In this document: positions 27,123 through 36,595 of the stretch, piece after piece | Layout: the number at the start of each line of letters is the position of its first letter | How positions within the stretch are numbered: position 1 is the stretch's first letter | NCBI GenBank assembly: GCA_003223115.1 | Contig: QHXW01000189.1 | Location: forward strand, 1-59,580 | Length of the DNA: 59,580 nucleotides | Source of the DNA: Acidobacteriota bacterium | GTDB lineage: Bacteria > Acidobacteriota > Terriglobia > Bryobacterales > Bryobacteraceae | Reading direction: 5' to 3' | The notes under the pieces: model-generated | What the model was told of the DNA's origin: nothing | Seen by the model: the letters and a program-made list of their open reading frames with translations, nothing else | The model's database searches: none | Program-made: the position numbers and the translations under genes

Positions 27123-27977
27123 ATGCGATTCAGGAAAACATTCTTGCTGTTGGTTGCGGTGAGCGCGGCGGCACAACCCACGCGAAGCTTTCGTGACATG
27201 CAGGCGGACATCACTGCGGCGGTGTTGCCGCCAGGACTCCGCGATGTGGGTCTCGATCAGAAACTGAACGCGCAGGCTCCGCTCTATCTCGAATTCCGCG
27301 ACGAGGACGGCCAGCAGGCGCCGCTATCTCAATTCTTCGGCCGCAAGCCGGTGATCCTGGCGCTGGTCTACTACCAATGTCCCATGCTGTGCACGCAGAT
27401 ATTGAACGGTCTGGTTCGCAGCCTGCGTGGGATGTCGCTCGAATCGGGCCGCGATTTCGAGGTCGTCAGCGTCAGTATCGATCCTACTGAAACGCCCGAA
27501 CTCGCCAAACGAAAGCGGGACGAGTATCTGCGGCGCTACGCGAAAAGCGCAACCGGGTGGCGCTTTCTCACGGGAAGCGAGGCGCAGATCAAGGGCCTGG
27601 CCCGTGCTGTGGGCTTCCGCTATGCCTATGATCCGCGCACCCGTCAATTCGCGCATGCCAGCGCCATCATGGTGTTGACGCCCGAGGGCAGGTTGTCGCG
27701 TTATTTTTATGGCATCGAGTACGCTCCGCGCGATTTACGTCTGGGACTGGTCGAAGCTTCTCAGAACAAAATCGGCACTCCTGTCGACCAGTTGCTGTTG
27801 TTCTGTTATCACTACGATCCGAAGACCGGGAAATATTCGGCCGTGGTGATGAATATTGTGCGGCTGGGCGCCGCCTTGACGCTGGCCGGCCTGGCCGCGC
27901 TGCTATTCGTTCTGTGGCGCCGCGAGCTGCGGCGCCGGACCCCAAACCCCGCGCCCGGGATGCTGAGGGCGCGTTAA
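27123..27977 (+). CDS. SCO1/SenC-type copper chaperone for cytochrome oxidase
   Basis: SCO proteins deliver copper to the CuA site of subunit II. The thioredoxin-like fold carries the copper motif YYQCPMLC (C86 and C90) and the distal histidine H178 (FAHASAIMVLTPEG). A signal peptide covers about residues 1-17. Unusually for the family it also has a C-terminal transmembrane helix (IVRLGAALTLAGLAALLFVLW) followed by a basic tail. The gene lies directly before coxB, its expected client, with four bases between them. Length is 284 residues. Confidence 0.93.
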   Translation: MRFRKTFLLLVAVSAAAQPTRSFRDMQADITAAVLPPGLRDVGLDQKLNAQAPLYLEFRDEDGQQAPLSQFFGRKPVILALVYYQCPMLCTQILNGLVRSLRGMSLESGRDFEVVSVSIDPTETPELAKRKRDEYLRRYAKSATGWRFLTGSEAQIKGLARAVGFRYAYDPRTRQFAHASAIMVLTPEGRLSRYFYGIEYAPRDLRLGLVEASQNKIGTPVDQLLLFCYHYDPKTGKYSAVVMNIVRLGAALTLAGLAALLFVLWRRELRRRTPNPAPGMLRAR

Positions 27978-27980
27978 AGG

Positions 27981-29027
27981 ATGAATTCGAGCTTCCAGTT
28001 TTTTCCGGAGCAGGCCTCGGCAACGGCGCAGCACGTCGATCATCTCGCCATTTACCTGATCGTGGTCGCGACCATCTTCAGCGCGGCGATCTTCATGCTG
28101 ATTCTTTATTTCGCGGTGAAATACCGCCGCCGTTCGGAGCACGAGCGTCCCCATGCGACCCCCGAGCCCATGGCGCTCGAGATGGCTTGGAGCATCATCC
28201 CGTTCGGTTTGATGATTGTGATGTTCGTTTGGGGCGCCAGCATTTATTTTGAAATGGCCCGCCCGCCCAACGATGCCATGAACATCTACGTGGTGGGGAA
28301 GCAGTGGATGTGGAAGACCCAGCACCTGGAGGGGCAGCGGGAGATCAATGAGCTGCATATCCCGCTGGGACGCGCCGTCCGCCTCACCATGACTTCCGAG
28401 GACGTGATCCATAGCTTTTTTGTGCCGGCATTCCGCGAAAAGTTCGACGTGCTTCCCGGCAGGTACACCACAGCGTGGTTCAAGCCCACAAAGGCCGGGA
28501 AATTTCATCTGTTCTGCGCCGAATACTGCGGCACACTGCACTCCGGGATGATCGGCTCAGTCTACGTGATGGAGCCAGCGGAGTATGAGCGCTGGCTCGC
28601 CGGTGGCGCCGGTTTCGAATCGCTGGTCTCCAGTGGCCAAAAGCTGTTCGAATATCTGGCATGCGCCAATTGTCATCGCACCGACAAGCCGGGCCGCTGC
28701 CCCAATCTGGTGGGCTTGTTCGGCAAGCCGGTGTTAATGACCGGGGGCGAAAACTTCACGGCCGATGAAGCGTACATTCGAGAATCGATTCTGAATCCCA
28801 GCGCTAAAGTTGTCGCGGGCTATCAAAACATCATGCCTTCGTTCCAGGGCCTGGTCACCGAGGAAGATCTGCTGCAGCTCATCGAATACATCAAGAGCCT
28901 GGGTCAGAAACCCGAATCGGCGTCTCCTGCGACGGGAGCGATTCCGCCGGCACTCGAGCGGAGAGGAACGGCGGGCGGCCCCACGTCAAGATCAACCGGG
29001 CGGCGGCCGGAAGCCCAGAAACGTTAA
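27981..29027 (+). CDS. coxB: Cytochrome c oxidase subunit II with fused cytochrome c (caa3 type)
   Basis: The protein has two N-terminal transmembrane helices (about residues 23-46 and 68-90), a cupredoxin domain and a C-terminal cytochrome c domain. All CuA ligands are present: H144, C179, E181, C183, H187 and M190. The heme site is CANCH at residues 228-232, with a later IMPSFQGL methionine. The fused heme defines a caa3 oxidase that can take electrons directly from complex III. The C-terminal 35 residues are a proline- and arginine-rich tail. Start ATG at 27981. Confidence 0.96.
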   Translation: MNSSFQFFPEQASATAQHVDHLAIYLIVVATIFSAAIFMLILYFAVKYRRRSEHERPHATPEPMALEMAWSIIPFGLMIVMFVWGASIYFEMARPPNDAMNIYVVGKQWMWKTQHLEGQREINELHIPLGRAVRLTMTSEDVIHSFFVPAFREKFDVLPGRYTTAWFKPTKAGKFHLFCAEYCGTLHSGMIGSVYVMEPAEYERWLAGGAGFESLVSSGQKLFEYLACANCHRTDKPGRCPNLVGLFGKPVLMTGGENFTADEAYIRESILNPSAKVVAGYQNIMPSFQGLVTEEDLLQLIEYIKSLGQKPESASPATGAIPPALERRGTAGGPTSRSTGRRPEAQKR

Positions 29028-29033
29028 TTCTCT

Positions 29034-30653
29034 ATGATTACGGCAACCGTTGAAGCTCGCGATAATTACCTCACCCACGAATACGGCGTTAAGTCGTGGC
29101 TGCTGACCAAGGATCATAAGCGAATCGCTCTGCTGTACCTGGCCAGCATCACCTTTTTCTTCTTTCTTGGTGGAATCTTCGCGACCATTATCCGTCTGGA
29201 GCTGTTGACGCCTCCCGGTGATCTGGTTTCCTCGCAGACTTATAACAAGCTATTCAGTCTGCACGGGATCATCATGGTGTTTCTCTTCCTGATTCCGTCC
29301 ATTCCGGCCACTTTGGGTAACTTCCTGGTTCCGATGATGCTGGGGTGTAAAGACCTGGCCTTCCCTAAACTCAACCTGCTGAGCTGGTACATTTTCGTTG
29401 TCGGTGGCCTGTTCGTGCTCTACGCCATGCTGATTGGCGGAGTGGATACCGGCTGGACCTTCTACGTTCCGCTCAGCACTTCGTACGCCAATACGTACGT
29501 CATTCTCACCGCAGTCGGCGTATTCATCACCGGGTTTTCGTCGATTCTCACCGGTTTGAATTTCATTGTCACCGTTCACCGCATGCGGGCTCCCGGTTTG
29601 ACCTGGTTCCGGCTGCCGCTGTTCATCTGGTCAACATACGCCACAAGCGTTATTCAGGTACTTGGCACTCCGGTAATTGCAGTCACATTGCTGCTGGTCG
29701 CGCTCGAGCGCGGTTTTCATCTGGGCATTTTTGATCCTGCGCTAGGCGGCGATCCGGTGCTGTTTCAGCATCTGTTTTGGTTCTACTCGCATCCGGCGGT
29801 CTATATCATGGTGCTGCCGGCGATGGGCGTTGTCAGTGAGCTGGTTTCCACTTATTCACGCAAGAAGGTCTTCGGCTATAAGTTCGTGGCTTTCGCCAGC
29901 GTTGCGATTGCAATTCTGGGATTTCTGGTATGGGGACATCATATGTTCGTGGCGGGACAGTCTGTCTACGCCAGCATGGTTTTCTCCATGCTGAGTTATC
30001 TTGTGGCCGTTCCTTCAGCCATTAAAGTGTTTAACTGGACTGCTACCTTATACAAGGGTTCGATTTCCTATGACACGCCGATGCTCTATGCTTTTGGATT
30101 TATCGGCCTGTTCACCATGGGGGGCCTGACCGGCACGTTTCTGGCATCACTGGGATTTGACGTGCATGTTACCGACACTTACTTCGTTGTGGCGCACTTT
30201 CACTACATCATGGTAGGCGGCACCATGATGGCCTATCTGGGCGGCTTACATTACTGGTGGCCCAAGATCAGCGGCCGGATGTACCCGGAGGGCTGGGCCA
30301 AGCTTTCCGCGCTGGTCGTTTTCCTAGGCTTTAATTTGACGTTCTTTCCGCAATTCATCATGGGCTATCTCGGGATGCCGCGCCGCTATCATGCCTATCC
30401 CGAGGAATTTCAGGTCTATCACGTGCTCTCTACCGCCGGTGCTTCAGTCCTGGCGGTCGGATATCTGATTCCGGCGATGTACTTCATCTGGTCACTGCGC
30501 TACGGTCCGATTGCGCCCGATAACCCTTGGCGCGCCACGGGCCTCGAATGGCAGACCAGCTCTCCGCCGCCGCCTGATAATTTCGAGATTACTCCCGTAG
30601 TTACGCACGAGGCTTACGATTACTCGGTCGTGGAGGAAATGACGGTTGGCTAA
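29034..30653 (+). CDS. coxA: Cytochrome c oxidase subunit I (heme-copper oxidase, A2-like)
   Basis: Subunit I holds heme a and the heme a3-CuB centre where oxygen is reduced. The 539-residue protein shows [16 protein letters not shown] (heme a ligand), [15 protein letters not shown] (CuB ligand and the cross-linked Tyr region), VWGHHMF (CuB pair) and [17 protein letters not shown] (heme ligands). The motif is YSHPAV instead of the xGHPEV form, so the usual proton-channel glutamate is missing and replaced by the Tyr-Ser pair. That is the hallmark of A2-type oxidases. About 12 transmembrane helices are expected. Confidence 0.97.
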   Translation: MITATVEARDNYLTHEYGVKSWLLTKDHKRIALLYLASITFFFFLGGIFATIIRLELLTPPGDLVSSQTYNKLFSLHGIIMVFLFLIPSIPATLGNFLVPMMLGCKDLAFPKLNLLSWYIFVVGGLFVLYAMLIGGVDTGWTFYVPLSTSYANTYVILTAVGVFITGFSSILTGLNFIVTVHRMRAPGLTWFRLPLFIWSTYATSVIQVLGTPVIAVTLLLVALERGFHLGIFDPALGGDPVLFQHLFWFYSHPAVYIMVLPAMGVVSELVSTYSRKKVFGYKFVAFASVAIAILGFLVWGHHMFVAGQSVYASMVFSMLSYLVAVPSAIKVFNWTATLYKGSISYDTPMLYAFGFIGLFTMGGLTGTFLASLGFDVHVTDTYFVVAHFHYIMVGGTMMAYLGGLHYWWPKISGRMYPEGWAKLSALVVFLGFNLTFFPQFIMGYLGMPRRYHAYPEEFQVYHVLSTAGASVLAVGYLIPAMYFIWSLRYGPIAPDNPWRATGLEWQTSSPPPPDNFEITPVVTHEAYDYSVVEEMTVG

Positions 30654-31299
30654 TCATAGTCTGGCGCTCCGCCACCAGTTCGAAGATGTCGCGCAGCAGA
30701 AGGACGCCTCCACGCTCGGCATGTGGATCTTCCTCGCCACAGAGATTCTGTTCTTTGGCGGTATGTTCTGCTGTTACACGGTCTACCGCTCGTCGTATCC
30801 TCACGCATTCGGCATCGCGAGTAACCACCTCGAGGTGCTTTGGGGCGCCGTCAGCACCGTCGTACTGATCTGCAGCAGTTATTTCATGGCGTGTTCCGTG
30901 AATAGCGCGGCCACCGGATACCGTAAGGCGCTGGTTGGTTTCCTGGTGCTGACTATCTTGCTGGCCGTTGCTTTTCTGGTGATCGAGATGTCGGAATGGT
31001 ATTTATTATACAAAGAGGGATTGATGCCTGGTGTGAACTTCACTTACAAAGGCATCGATCCCGGCCATGTCCAGTTGTTTTTCTGCATGTATTTTGCGAT
31101 GACCGGACTGCACGCTTCCCACGTCACCATCGGCATCGTGATCCTGATAATTCTGGCGTTCCGGGCTTATGCCGATGTATTTACGCCCGCCTATTACACG
31201 CCTGTCGAAATCAGCGGCCTGTACTGGCATTTTGTGGACCTGGTATGGATTTTCCTGTTCCCGTTGTACTACCTGATTGCGCGTCACTTGCAAGGATGA
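30646..31299 (+). CDS. coxC: Cytochrome c oxidase subunit III
   Basis: The 217-residue protein has about five transmembrane helices, the short five-helix form common in caa3 oxidases. Recognisable blocks are [37 protein letters not shown] and [20 protein letters not shown]. The start is a TTG at 30646 within the end of coxA, supported by GGAGG nine bases upstream. It ends three bases before coxD. Confidence 0.95.
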   Translation: MANHSLALRHQFEDVAQQKDASTLGMWIFLATEILFFGGMFCCYTVYRSSYPHAFGIASNHLEVLWGAVSTVVLICSSYFMACSVNSAATGYRKALVGFLVLTILLAVAFLVIEMSEWYLLYKEGLMPGVNFTYKGIDPGHVQLFFCMYFAMTGLHASHVTIGIVILIILAFRAYADVFTPAYYTPVEISGLYWHFVDLVWIFLFPLYYLIARHLQG

Positions 31300-31302
31300 A
31301 GC

Positions 31303-31602
31303 ATGGCTGAGCACATCGTCACTAAGAAACAATACGCTTACGTTTTTGTCATTCTTCTGGTTTTAACGCTCGGAACCACGGTAGCCGGCAACATGGATCT
31401 GGGCCCATTTAATGTGGTTGTCGCGCTAGTCATCGCCGTCATCAAGGCCAGTCTTGTGGTCCTATTCTTCATGCATGTTTACTGGAGCACCAAACTCACC
31501 CGGCTGGTGGCCGTTTCGGGCATTGCCTGGCTGGGGTTGCTGCTGTGGCTCACCTTGACTGACATGATTTCCCGCGGCTGGCTGGGCGTGCCCGGAAAAT
31601 AG
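31303..31602 (+). CDS. coxD: Cytochrome c oxidase subunit IV (prokaryotic type)
   Basis: A 99-residue protein with three transmembrane helices (YAYVFVILLVLTLGTTVAG, FNVVVALVIAVIKASLVVLFFMHVYW, GIAWLGLLLWLTLTDMI). The motif KASLVVLFFMHVYWS is characteristic of the small caa3/cyt bo subunit IV family. It is the last gene of the act-cox operon. The following porin-like gene is convergent, with 89 bp between them and no clear terminator. Confidence 0.92.
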   Translation: MAEHIVTKKQYAYVFVILLVLTLGTTVAGNMDLGPFNVVVALVIAVIKASLVVLFFMHVYWSTKLTRLVAVSGIAWLGLLLWLTLTDMISRGWLGVPGK

Positions 31603-31691
31603 ATAAGATATCCTTCTGTCGCGATTTCGCTCGCCGTTGAATTGAAAGTAGTCGATCTGTGCAGTCCGTCTGCGACCGAGTTCCGCGTTCC

Positions 31692-32762
31692 TCAGTCCCG
31701 CGCAATGGAGATCGCGCGAAACGTGGTGACAAGTTGCAGGGACAAAATATTTCCCAGCGTGCCACGAATGTTCGGGCATTGCTCGATCTGATACCCGATC
31801 TTCGCCAATTGATGGCGGTTAGGCCGAAAACCCCCTACAAATTCGTAGACTTGTCGTCCTGCAAAAGCATTGGCCCGAAGGTAGCCAACGCGTGAGGCAA
31901 TATACCAGCGCGGGTGCAGCACCCAGCGGCCTTCCGCGTAACCCGTGTGCTCCTTAAACGTAGGAATCGCACGATAGTCCATCTGAAACCTCTGCCACTC
32001 TCCGTAGACGTTCCACGGACCGCGACCCCATTGCACGTCGACACCAAAAGCAGATCCTGGTAGATCGCGCGGTTTGGCTTCACCTGGAAAGTAAAACGCA
32101 TAATTGCGATGCAGGTAAGGACCTCGATAGGCCGAGACTCCCACGCGAAAGCCCTGCCGAATCGTGTATCCGGCGCCCCCGGCCCAGTTGCCGTACTGAT
32201 CACGGTCGAAGATGCTGCGGCGGTTCGCGGGCGATGCATTCACGAATTGTGCTCGCATGTCGAGTTTGCCGAGAGTGAGATCGGCCTGCGAGCCAAACAA
32301 ACCCAAGTTCGAGACACCCTTGTAGTAGTAGCCGTATGCCATAGGCATGTCGATAAGCGGATTCACCGCATCGTCATACCGCAGCAGAAAAGAGCCGAAA
32401 GCGCTGGGAAGTTCCCCGAGGCGAACAACCACAGAACCGCCGTTCCAGAATCGGGAGTAACTCAGGTTCGCCTGCAGGACATCGGTCTTCACACCATAGT
32501 GTTGTGTGGAAAACTCCTCAAAGAAATACGGCGTCGAATGCGTCTGGATCGCGCCGGATACAGCCCAATGATCGTTCAGCTTCCACGTGGGATACAGCAC
32601 TGCCCGAAAACCGCCCGTAAGCGGTCCCTCGTTTTGGGCCGCAAGCTGGTGAGTGTAGGAAGCACTCTCGCTGGCTGTGGCTCTAACCTCAAATCCTGAG
32701 GTTGCCTCTTGTGCCCGGATGGCCGTCTGCAGACAGCAGAATATGAAGATCGCTTGTTTCAT
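31692..32762 (-). CDS. Porin-like outer-membrane beta-barrel protein
   Basis: The 356-residue protein starts with a signal peptide (MKQAIFIFCCLQTAIRAQ) and then shows alternating polar and aromatic residues typical of transmembrane beta strands (YPTWKLNDHWAVSGAIQTHS, NLSYSRFWNGGSVVVRLGELP, DVQWGRGPWNVYGEWQRFQMDY). The ATG overlaps the upstream HD-GYP stop by four bases. I recognise no ligand-specific motif. It is the third gene of a cupredoxin / HD-GYP / barrel unit and may be an outer-membrane channel for a metal or small molecule sensed by that unit. Confidence 0.8.
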   Translation of the reverse strand: MKQAIFIFCCLQTAIRAQEATSGFEVRATASESASYTHQLAAQNEGPLTGGFRAVLYPTWKLNDHWAVSGAIQTHSTPYFFEEFSTQHYGVKTDVLQANLSYSRFWNGGSVVVRLGELPSAFGSFLLRYDDAVNPLIDMPMAYGYYYKGVSNLGLFGSQADLTLGKLDMRAQFVNASPANRRSIFDRDQYGNWAGGAGYTIRQGFRVGVSAYRGPYLHRNYAFYFPGEAKPRDLPGSAFGVDVQWGRGPWNVYGEWQRFQMDYRAIPTFKEHTGYAEGRWVLHPRWYIASRVGYLRANAFAGRQVYEFVGGFRPNRHQLAKIGYQIEQCPNIRGTLGNILSLQLVTTFRAISIARD

Positions 32763-34456
32763 GTGTCCTTCGCTATCAGGCCCTTTGGAACAAGCTCCGC
32801 CTCATTCACCGCGTCCGCCAGATTATGAATCGATTGGAGCTCCGGCACGCTGGCGCTAATCGCCGGCCGCCGTTCCAGGGCAATGTTTGTGATTTTTTCG
32901 AATATCGGGACTATCTCGGGGTCGAACTGAGTACCCGCGTTCTCCTGAAGCACGCGAATGGCATCTTCATGGCTCATCCCCCGGCGGTATGGCCGATCCG
33001 AAGTCATGGCATCGTAAGCATCGACGATGTGGACTATGCGCGCGCCAAGCGGCGTTGCGTCGCCCCGTAACCCCCACGGGTACCCGGTGCCATTCCAATT
33101 CTCGTGATGCAGTTCGACAATCGCCAGATAACGCTGGAATGCGTGAACACCTTCGAGAATCCTGCGCCCGATCGTCGGATGTTGTTGAACGATCGTGTAC
33201 TCTTCCTTGGTAAGTCTGCCGGGCTTCTGCAACACACTGTCGGCGATGCCGATTTTTCCAATGTCATGCAGTAGCGCGCCGATACGGATTTCGTCCAACT
33301 CCTCGGAGGTGGCATTCACCGCGTGCGCGATCGCGCAGGAAAACTCGCTCACCCGGCGGCTGTGACCGGCGGTGTAGCGATCGCGAGCATCCAGCGCGCT
33401 GGCGAGTGATCCAACGAATTCCACATAGGCCCGGTGTAAAGCTTTCCGCGCCTCACGAATCGCGGCGCCAGCACGATTGAAGCTCTCCCTCAAGTCGCGA
33501 ATTTCCTGAATCGATGAGCGGGTTGCATGGAACTCCGGCAACAGACCCGTCTTCTCGCTCTCTCGCAGGTCAGACACCATGACTTTGATGGGCTTCCCGA
33601 TCGAACGCGAACACAGCACGCTCAGAATCATCGCGGCTAACAGCGCACCCAGGCCGGCGATCAGGAATACGTTGCGGAGAATCGCTTGGACTGGCCGGCT
33701 CGCCGAGTCGATACTTTGCAGGCTGCGGAGGACATAGCCTTCCCCAAAGTAGATACTTTCCAACGGCAGCGAGATATACGTCTCTCCGCGCAGCCGCACT
33801 TCGCATTCTGATTGCTCTTTACACCCCTTGAGAGCAGAGGCGACTTCTTCTAACGGAATTCCGGGAATGCTGGATTTCAAAATCGTGCCGTTGTGCGCCA
33901 GCAGGGCCGGCGTAGTGAATTCAGAGAAATCGAAAAGCTCACCCACCGAAAGAATTCCGATGTTCTCCTCTCCCTGATCGATGGGCGTGGAAACAACCTG
34001 ATAAGCTCGTTGTCCCGCGGTCATTAAGCCGCGCTGAGGTGGCCGTATTCGCGCAATGTCCATGGCCACAAGCTGCTCGTCGATTCGCATCACTCCTGCC
34101 AGCGGGGCGCCCTCTGGATCGGAAACCAGGAGAAAATCGACGTGCAGGGTCTCGCAGATCTCGCGTAACTGGTCCTCCACTGTAAGGCGGGCATCGCCGC
34201 GTTTCGGCTCCGCCAGTATCAGCTTCAATCCGGCCTTCAGGGTGGCGTTCTCACCGAGCATTTTCAAGAAGCGGCTGTTTTGCAGTTCGTTTTCCGATCG
34301 TACGCGGGCGATCGACAAATGCGTCTGGCGAAGGGACGAGCGTAATCCATCCCGCACCGTGTGCTCCACCAGCTTCTGAATCGCCCAGAAGCTTCCCAAT
34401 AGGAGAAATGCGAACGGAATGAAAGACCAAAGAAAGGTTCGAGTCGCGAAGCGCAT
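32759..34456 (-). CDS. Membrane HD-GYP cyclic-di-GMP phosphodiesterase
   Basis: The 565-residue protein has an N-terminal helix (about residues 8-28), a periplasmic sensor region to about residue 255 that contains a double-Cache-like pattern (VDFLLVSDPEGAPLAGVM, YQVVSTPIDQGEENIGILSVG), a second helix (about 262-282), a HAMP-like linker and an HD-GYP domain. H397/D398 of HDIGK and the downstream HHENWNGTGYP (450-460) are all intact, so it should degrade cyclic di-GMP. GAGGTAGAG lies before the ATG. It is sandwiched between a periplasmic cupredoxin and an outer-membrane barrel, suggesting that its sensor reads a periplasmic copper- or redox-related signal. Confidence 0.92.
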   Translation of the reverse strand: MRFATRTFLWSFIPFAFLLLGSFWAIQKLVEHTVRDGLRSSLRQTHLSIARVRSENELQNSRFLKMLGENATLKAGLKLILAEPKRGDARLTVEDQLREICETLHVDFLLVSDPEGAPLAGVMRIDEQLVAMDIARIRPPQRGLMTAGQRAYQVVSTPIDQGEENIGILSVGELFDFSEFTTPALLAHNGTILKSSIPGIPLEEVASALKGCKEQSECEVRLRGETYISLPLESIYFGEGYVLRSLQSIDSASRPVQAILRNVFLIAGLGALLAAMILSVLCSRSIGKPIKVMVSDLRESEKTGLLPEFHATRSSIQEIRDLRESFNRAGAAIREARKALHRAYVEFVGSLASALDARDRYTAGHSRRVSEFSCAIAHAVNATSEELDEIRIGALLHDIGKIGIADSVLQKPGRLTKEEYTIVQQHPTIGRRILEGVHAFQRYLAIVELHHENWNGTGYPWGLRGDATPLGARIVHIVDAYDAMTSDRPYRRGMSHEDAIRVLQENAGTQFDPEIVPIFEKITNIALERRPAISASVPELQSIHNLADAVNEAELVPKGLIAKDT

Positions 34457-34458
34457 CT

Positions 34459-35214
34459 CTACCTCTGCGCGACAGCCATCGCGCCGTTTTCTTCGAGTGG
34501 TATGACGAAGGACACAATGTTGGCGCGATTCTCCGCAACTCGGATGGTTTGGCGGAAGAACCCGGCGGCCCTGTGCCAGGCGACAACCGTATAGCTGCCC
34601 GGCGGCACGCCGGCGAGCACAAATCGTCCCGCCGCGTCAGCTTTGGCGCTCCATTGGTTTGGAGTAACGACGATCACGGCCGCCATGTTCGGATGCAAGT
34701 GGCAGTCAACGTACACGATGCCCGGTTTCGAAAAAGTAATCGTTCGCGTGTGATCCTTTGGATAGTTCCCCAGGTCAAATGTCTTGGGTTTAGACAGGGA
34801 GAAAACGTTATGAAAAATCGGATCGAGGTTGGGGAAGGAGACCGTTGAGCCGGCTGGGATTACCAGTGTATCTGGAATAAACATACGGTTCTTTTGCTCC
34901 ATGGTCGCCGTGAGAGGGTCTGATGCAAGCTGCCCTTCCAGATAGATCACCACGCGCATTCGTTCGAACGTCAAAGGGTCGTCTGCGTGGTCGGAAGCGA
35001 GTCGCACCGCTGCGCCTCGTTCGTAAGAACTTGTCGGCGCAGTCACTCTGTGCTTTGTCAGCTTATGTTGGATTTTAACCATGCCCTCGACGTCGGCCGC
35101 TCTAACGGTCGACAAACCCACAACACTCAAGAACACGGCCACTGCTCCAGGAAGGCGGCCGAGGACGAAGCATCGCGCGAGTTGTCTGGTGCATCTCATA
35201 ATATAGACTGCCAT
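34459..35214 (-). CDS. Exported cupredoxin with carboxypeptidase-regulatory-like C-terminal domain
   Basis: After a signal peptide (to about residue 40) come a cupredoxin domain and a CarboxypepD_reg-like domain (SAKADAAGRFVLAGVPPGSYTVVAWH). Type 1 copper ligands can be assigned: H135 (NLDPIFHNVF), C171, H174 and M177 (DCHLHPNM). Database entries for such proteins are often called 'methylamine utilization protein', which is not a proven role. The gene is two bases upstream of the HD-GYP gene. The ATG at 35214 is chosen; a TTG at 35232 is possible. The exact function, electron carrier or sensor, is not known. Confidence 0.85.
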   Translation of the reverse strand: MAVYIMRCTRQLARCFVLGRLPGAVAVFLSVVGLSTVRAADVEGMVKIQHKLTKHRVTAPTSSYERGAAVRLASDHADDPLTFERMRVVIYLEGQLASDPLTATMEQKNRMFIPDTLVIPAGSTVSFPNLDPIFHNVFSLSKPKTFDLGNYPKDHTRTITFSKPGIVYVDCHLHPNMAAVIVVTPNQWSAKADAAGRFVLAGVPPGSYTVVAWHRAAGFFRQTIRVAENRANIVSFVIPLEENGAMAVAQR

Positions 35215-35479
35215 TGTCTGTCTCAAAAGCAACCTTGTTGCCGTGCAGGTCCGCGCGGGTAAACCCTGTCAATAGAAGTAGCTGCGTTTCGCCAACTGGG
35301 TAGCTGTCCATGGGCAGGTGCCAAATTGTCACGCGTCGAGGCAGCCATGTCACGTGCTCAATGCACCTTTGAGGACATCACGGGTGGGGGCCAAGTCAGC
35401 CGGCCCGCGATCATTGGTGTCCGCAACGGTGGCACGGAATTTGTGCCGATGGCCGGTTTTTGTTAGCTTGGTTGTTTCC

Positions 35480-36595
35480 ATGCCACAGGCGGTTTCTGTT
35501 TCGCTCAAGCGCACGCCGCTCTACGCGCTTCACGTGTCGATGGGCGCAAAGATGGTGGATTTCGGCGGTTGGGAAATGCCGGTTCAATACTCCGGCCTTG
35601 TCGAAGAACACCACGCGGTGCGTAAGGCGGTGGGCTTGTTCGATGTCAGCCATATGGGCGAAATTGAGATTCGCGGGCCGGAAGCGGAGCGGTTGGTCGA
35701 TTATGTCTCGACCAATGCGGCGTCCCGGTTGCGCACGGGCCAGGCGCAGTATTCGGGACTGCTTTACGAACATGGCGGATTCGTGGACGATATTCTGGTG
35801 CACAAAGTCGCGGACGAAAACTTCTTTCTTTGTGTAAACGCGTCCAATCAGGAGAAAGATTTCGAGCACATCCGCGATGCCAACCACGTTGACGCCGAGG
35901 TCCAGTTCGCAAGCGACAGCTACGCACAGATCGCCGTTCAGGGACCGCTGGCGCTGCGCACGCTCCAAAAACTGGCGTCCGTCGACCTGTCTGCTATCGC
36001 CTACTACTGGTTCAAAGACGGCGCCGTCTCCGCCGCTCCCGCTCGCATGGCCCGCACCGGCTACACGGGAGAAGACGGATTCGAGATTTACGTGGAACCG
36101 GCGGAAAGTCCGCGCATCTGGAACGAAATTCTGGAAGCCGGTCGCGAATTCGGCATCAAGCCCTGTGGTTTGGGGGCGCGCAACACACTGCGCCTGGAAG
36201 CAAAAATGGCCCTCTACGGACACGAGATCCACGCCTCCATTACGCCGCTCGAGGCCGATCTGGCGTGGATGGTCAAACTCGACAAGAGCGAATTCATCGG
36301 CCGTGCGGCTCTCGTCAAACAGAAAGAGCAGGGCGTACGGCGCAAGCTGGTGGGTTTTGAGATGCGCGGACGCGGCATCGGTCGCGATGGCTATGAAGTG
36401 CGTCTCGACGGCGTACCGGCAGGCTGGGTGACCAGCGGATCTCCCGCCCCCACGCTGAACAAGAACATCGGGCTTTGCTATCTGCCGGCCAGCGAAGCGC
36501 GGCCCGGCCGGAAAATCGAAGTGATGGTCCGCAACCAGCCGGTGGAAGCGGAAACCGTGGCCACTCCTTTTTACAAGCGGGCGAAAACTGCATGA
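35480..36595 (+). CDS. gcvT: Glycine cleavage system T protein (aminomethyltransferase)
   Basis: GcvT moves the methylene group from the H protein to tetrahydrofolate, releasing ammonia. Typical blocks are LYALHVSMGAKMVDFGGWEMPVQY, GLFDVSHMGEIEI, ARTGYTGEDGFEIYV, GLGARNTLRLEAKMALYG and VTSGSPAPTLNKNIGL. The length of 371 residues is normal. The ATG at 35480 begins MPQAVSVSLKRTPL; longer upstream frames have no family support. The stop overlaps the gcvH start. Confidence 0.97.
   Translation: MPQAVSVSLKRTPLYALHVSMGAKMVDFGGWEMPVQYSGLVEEHHAVRKAVGLFDVSHMGEIEIRGPEAERLVDYVSTNAASRLRTGQAQYSGLLYEHGGFVDDILVHKVADENFFLCVNASNQEKDFEHIRDANHVDAEVQFASDSYAQIAVQGPLALRTLQKLASVDLSAIAYYWFKDGAVSAAPARMARTGYTGEDGFEIYVEPAESPRIWNEILEAGREFGIKPCGLGARNTLRLEAKMALYGHEIHASITPLEADLAWMVKLDKSEFIGRAALVKQKEQGVRRKLVGFEMRGRGIGRDGYEVRLDGVPAGWVTSGSPAPTLNKNIGLCYLPASEARPGRKIEVMVRNQPVEAETVATPFYKRAKTA

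Noticed and set aside
35233-35479. Glycine riboswitch upstream of gcvT
   Set aside because: I looked for the conserved glycine aptamer core and its tandem form and could not find a convincing match in this 247-bp space.
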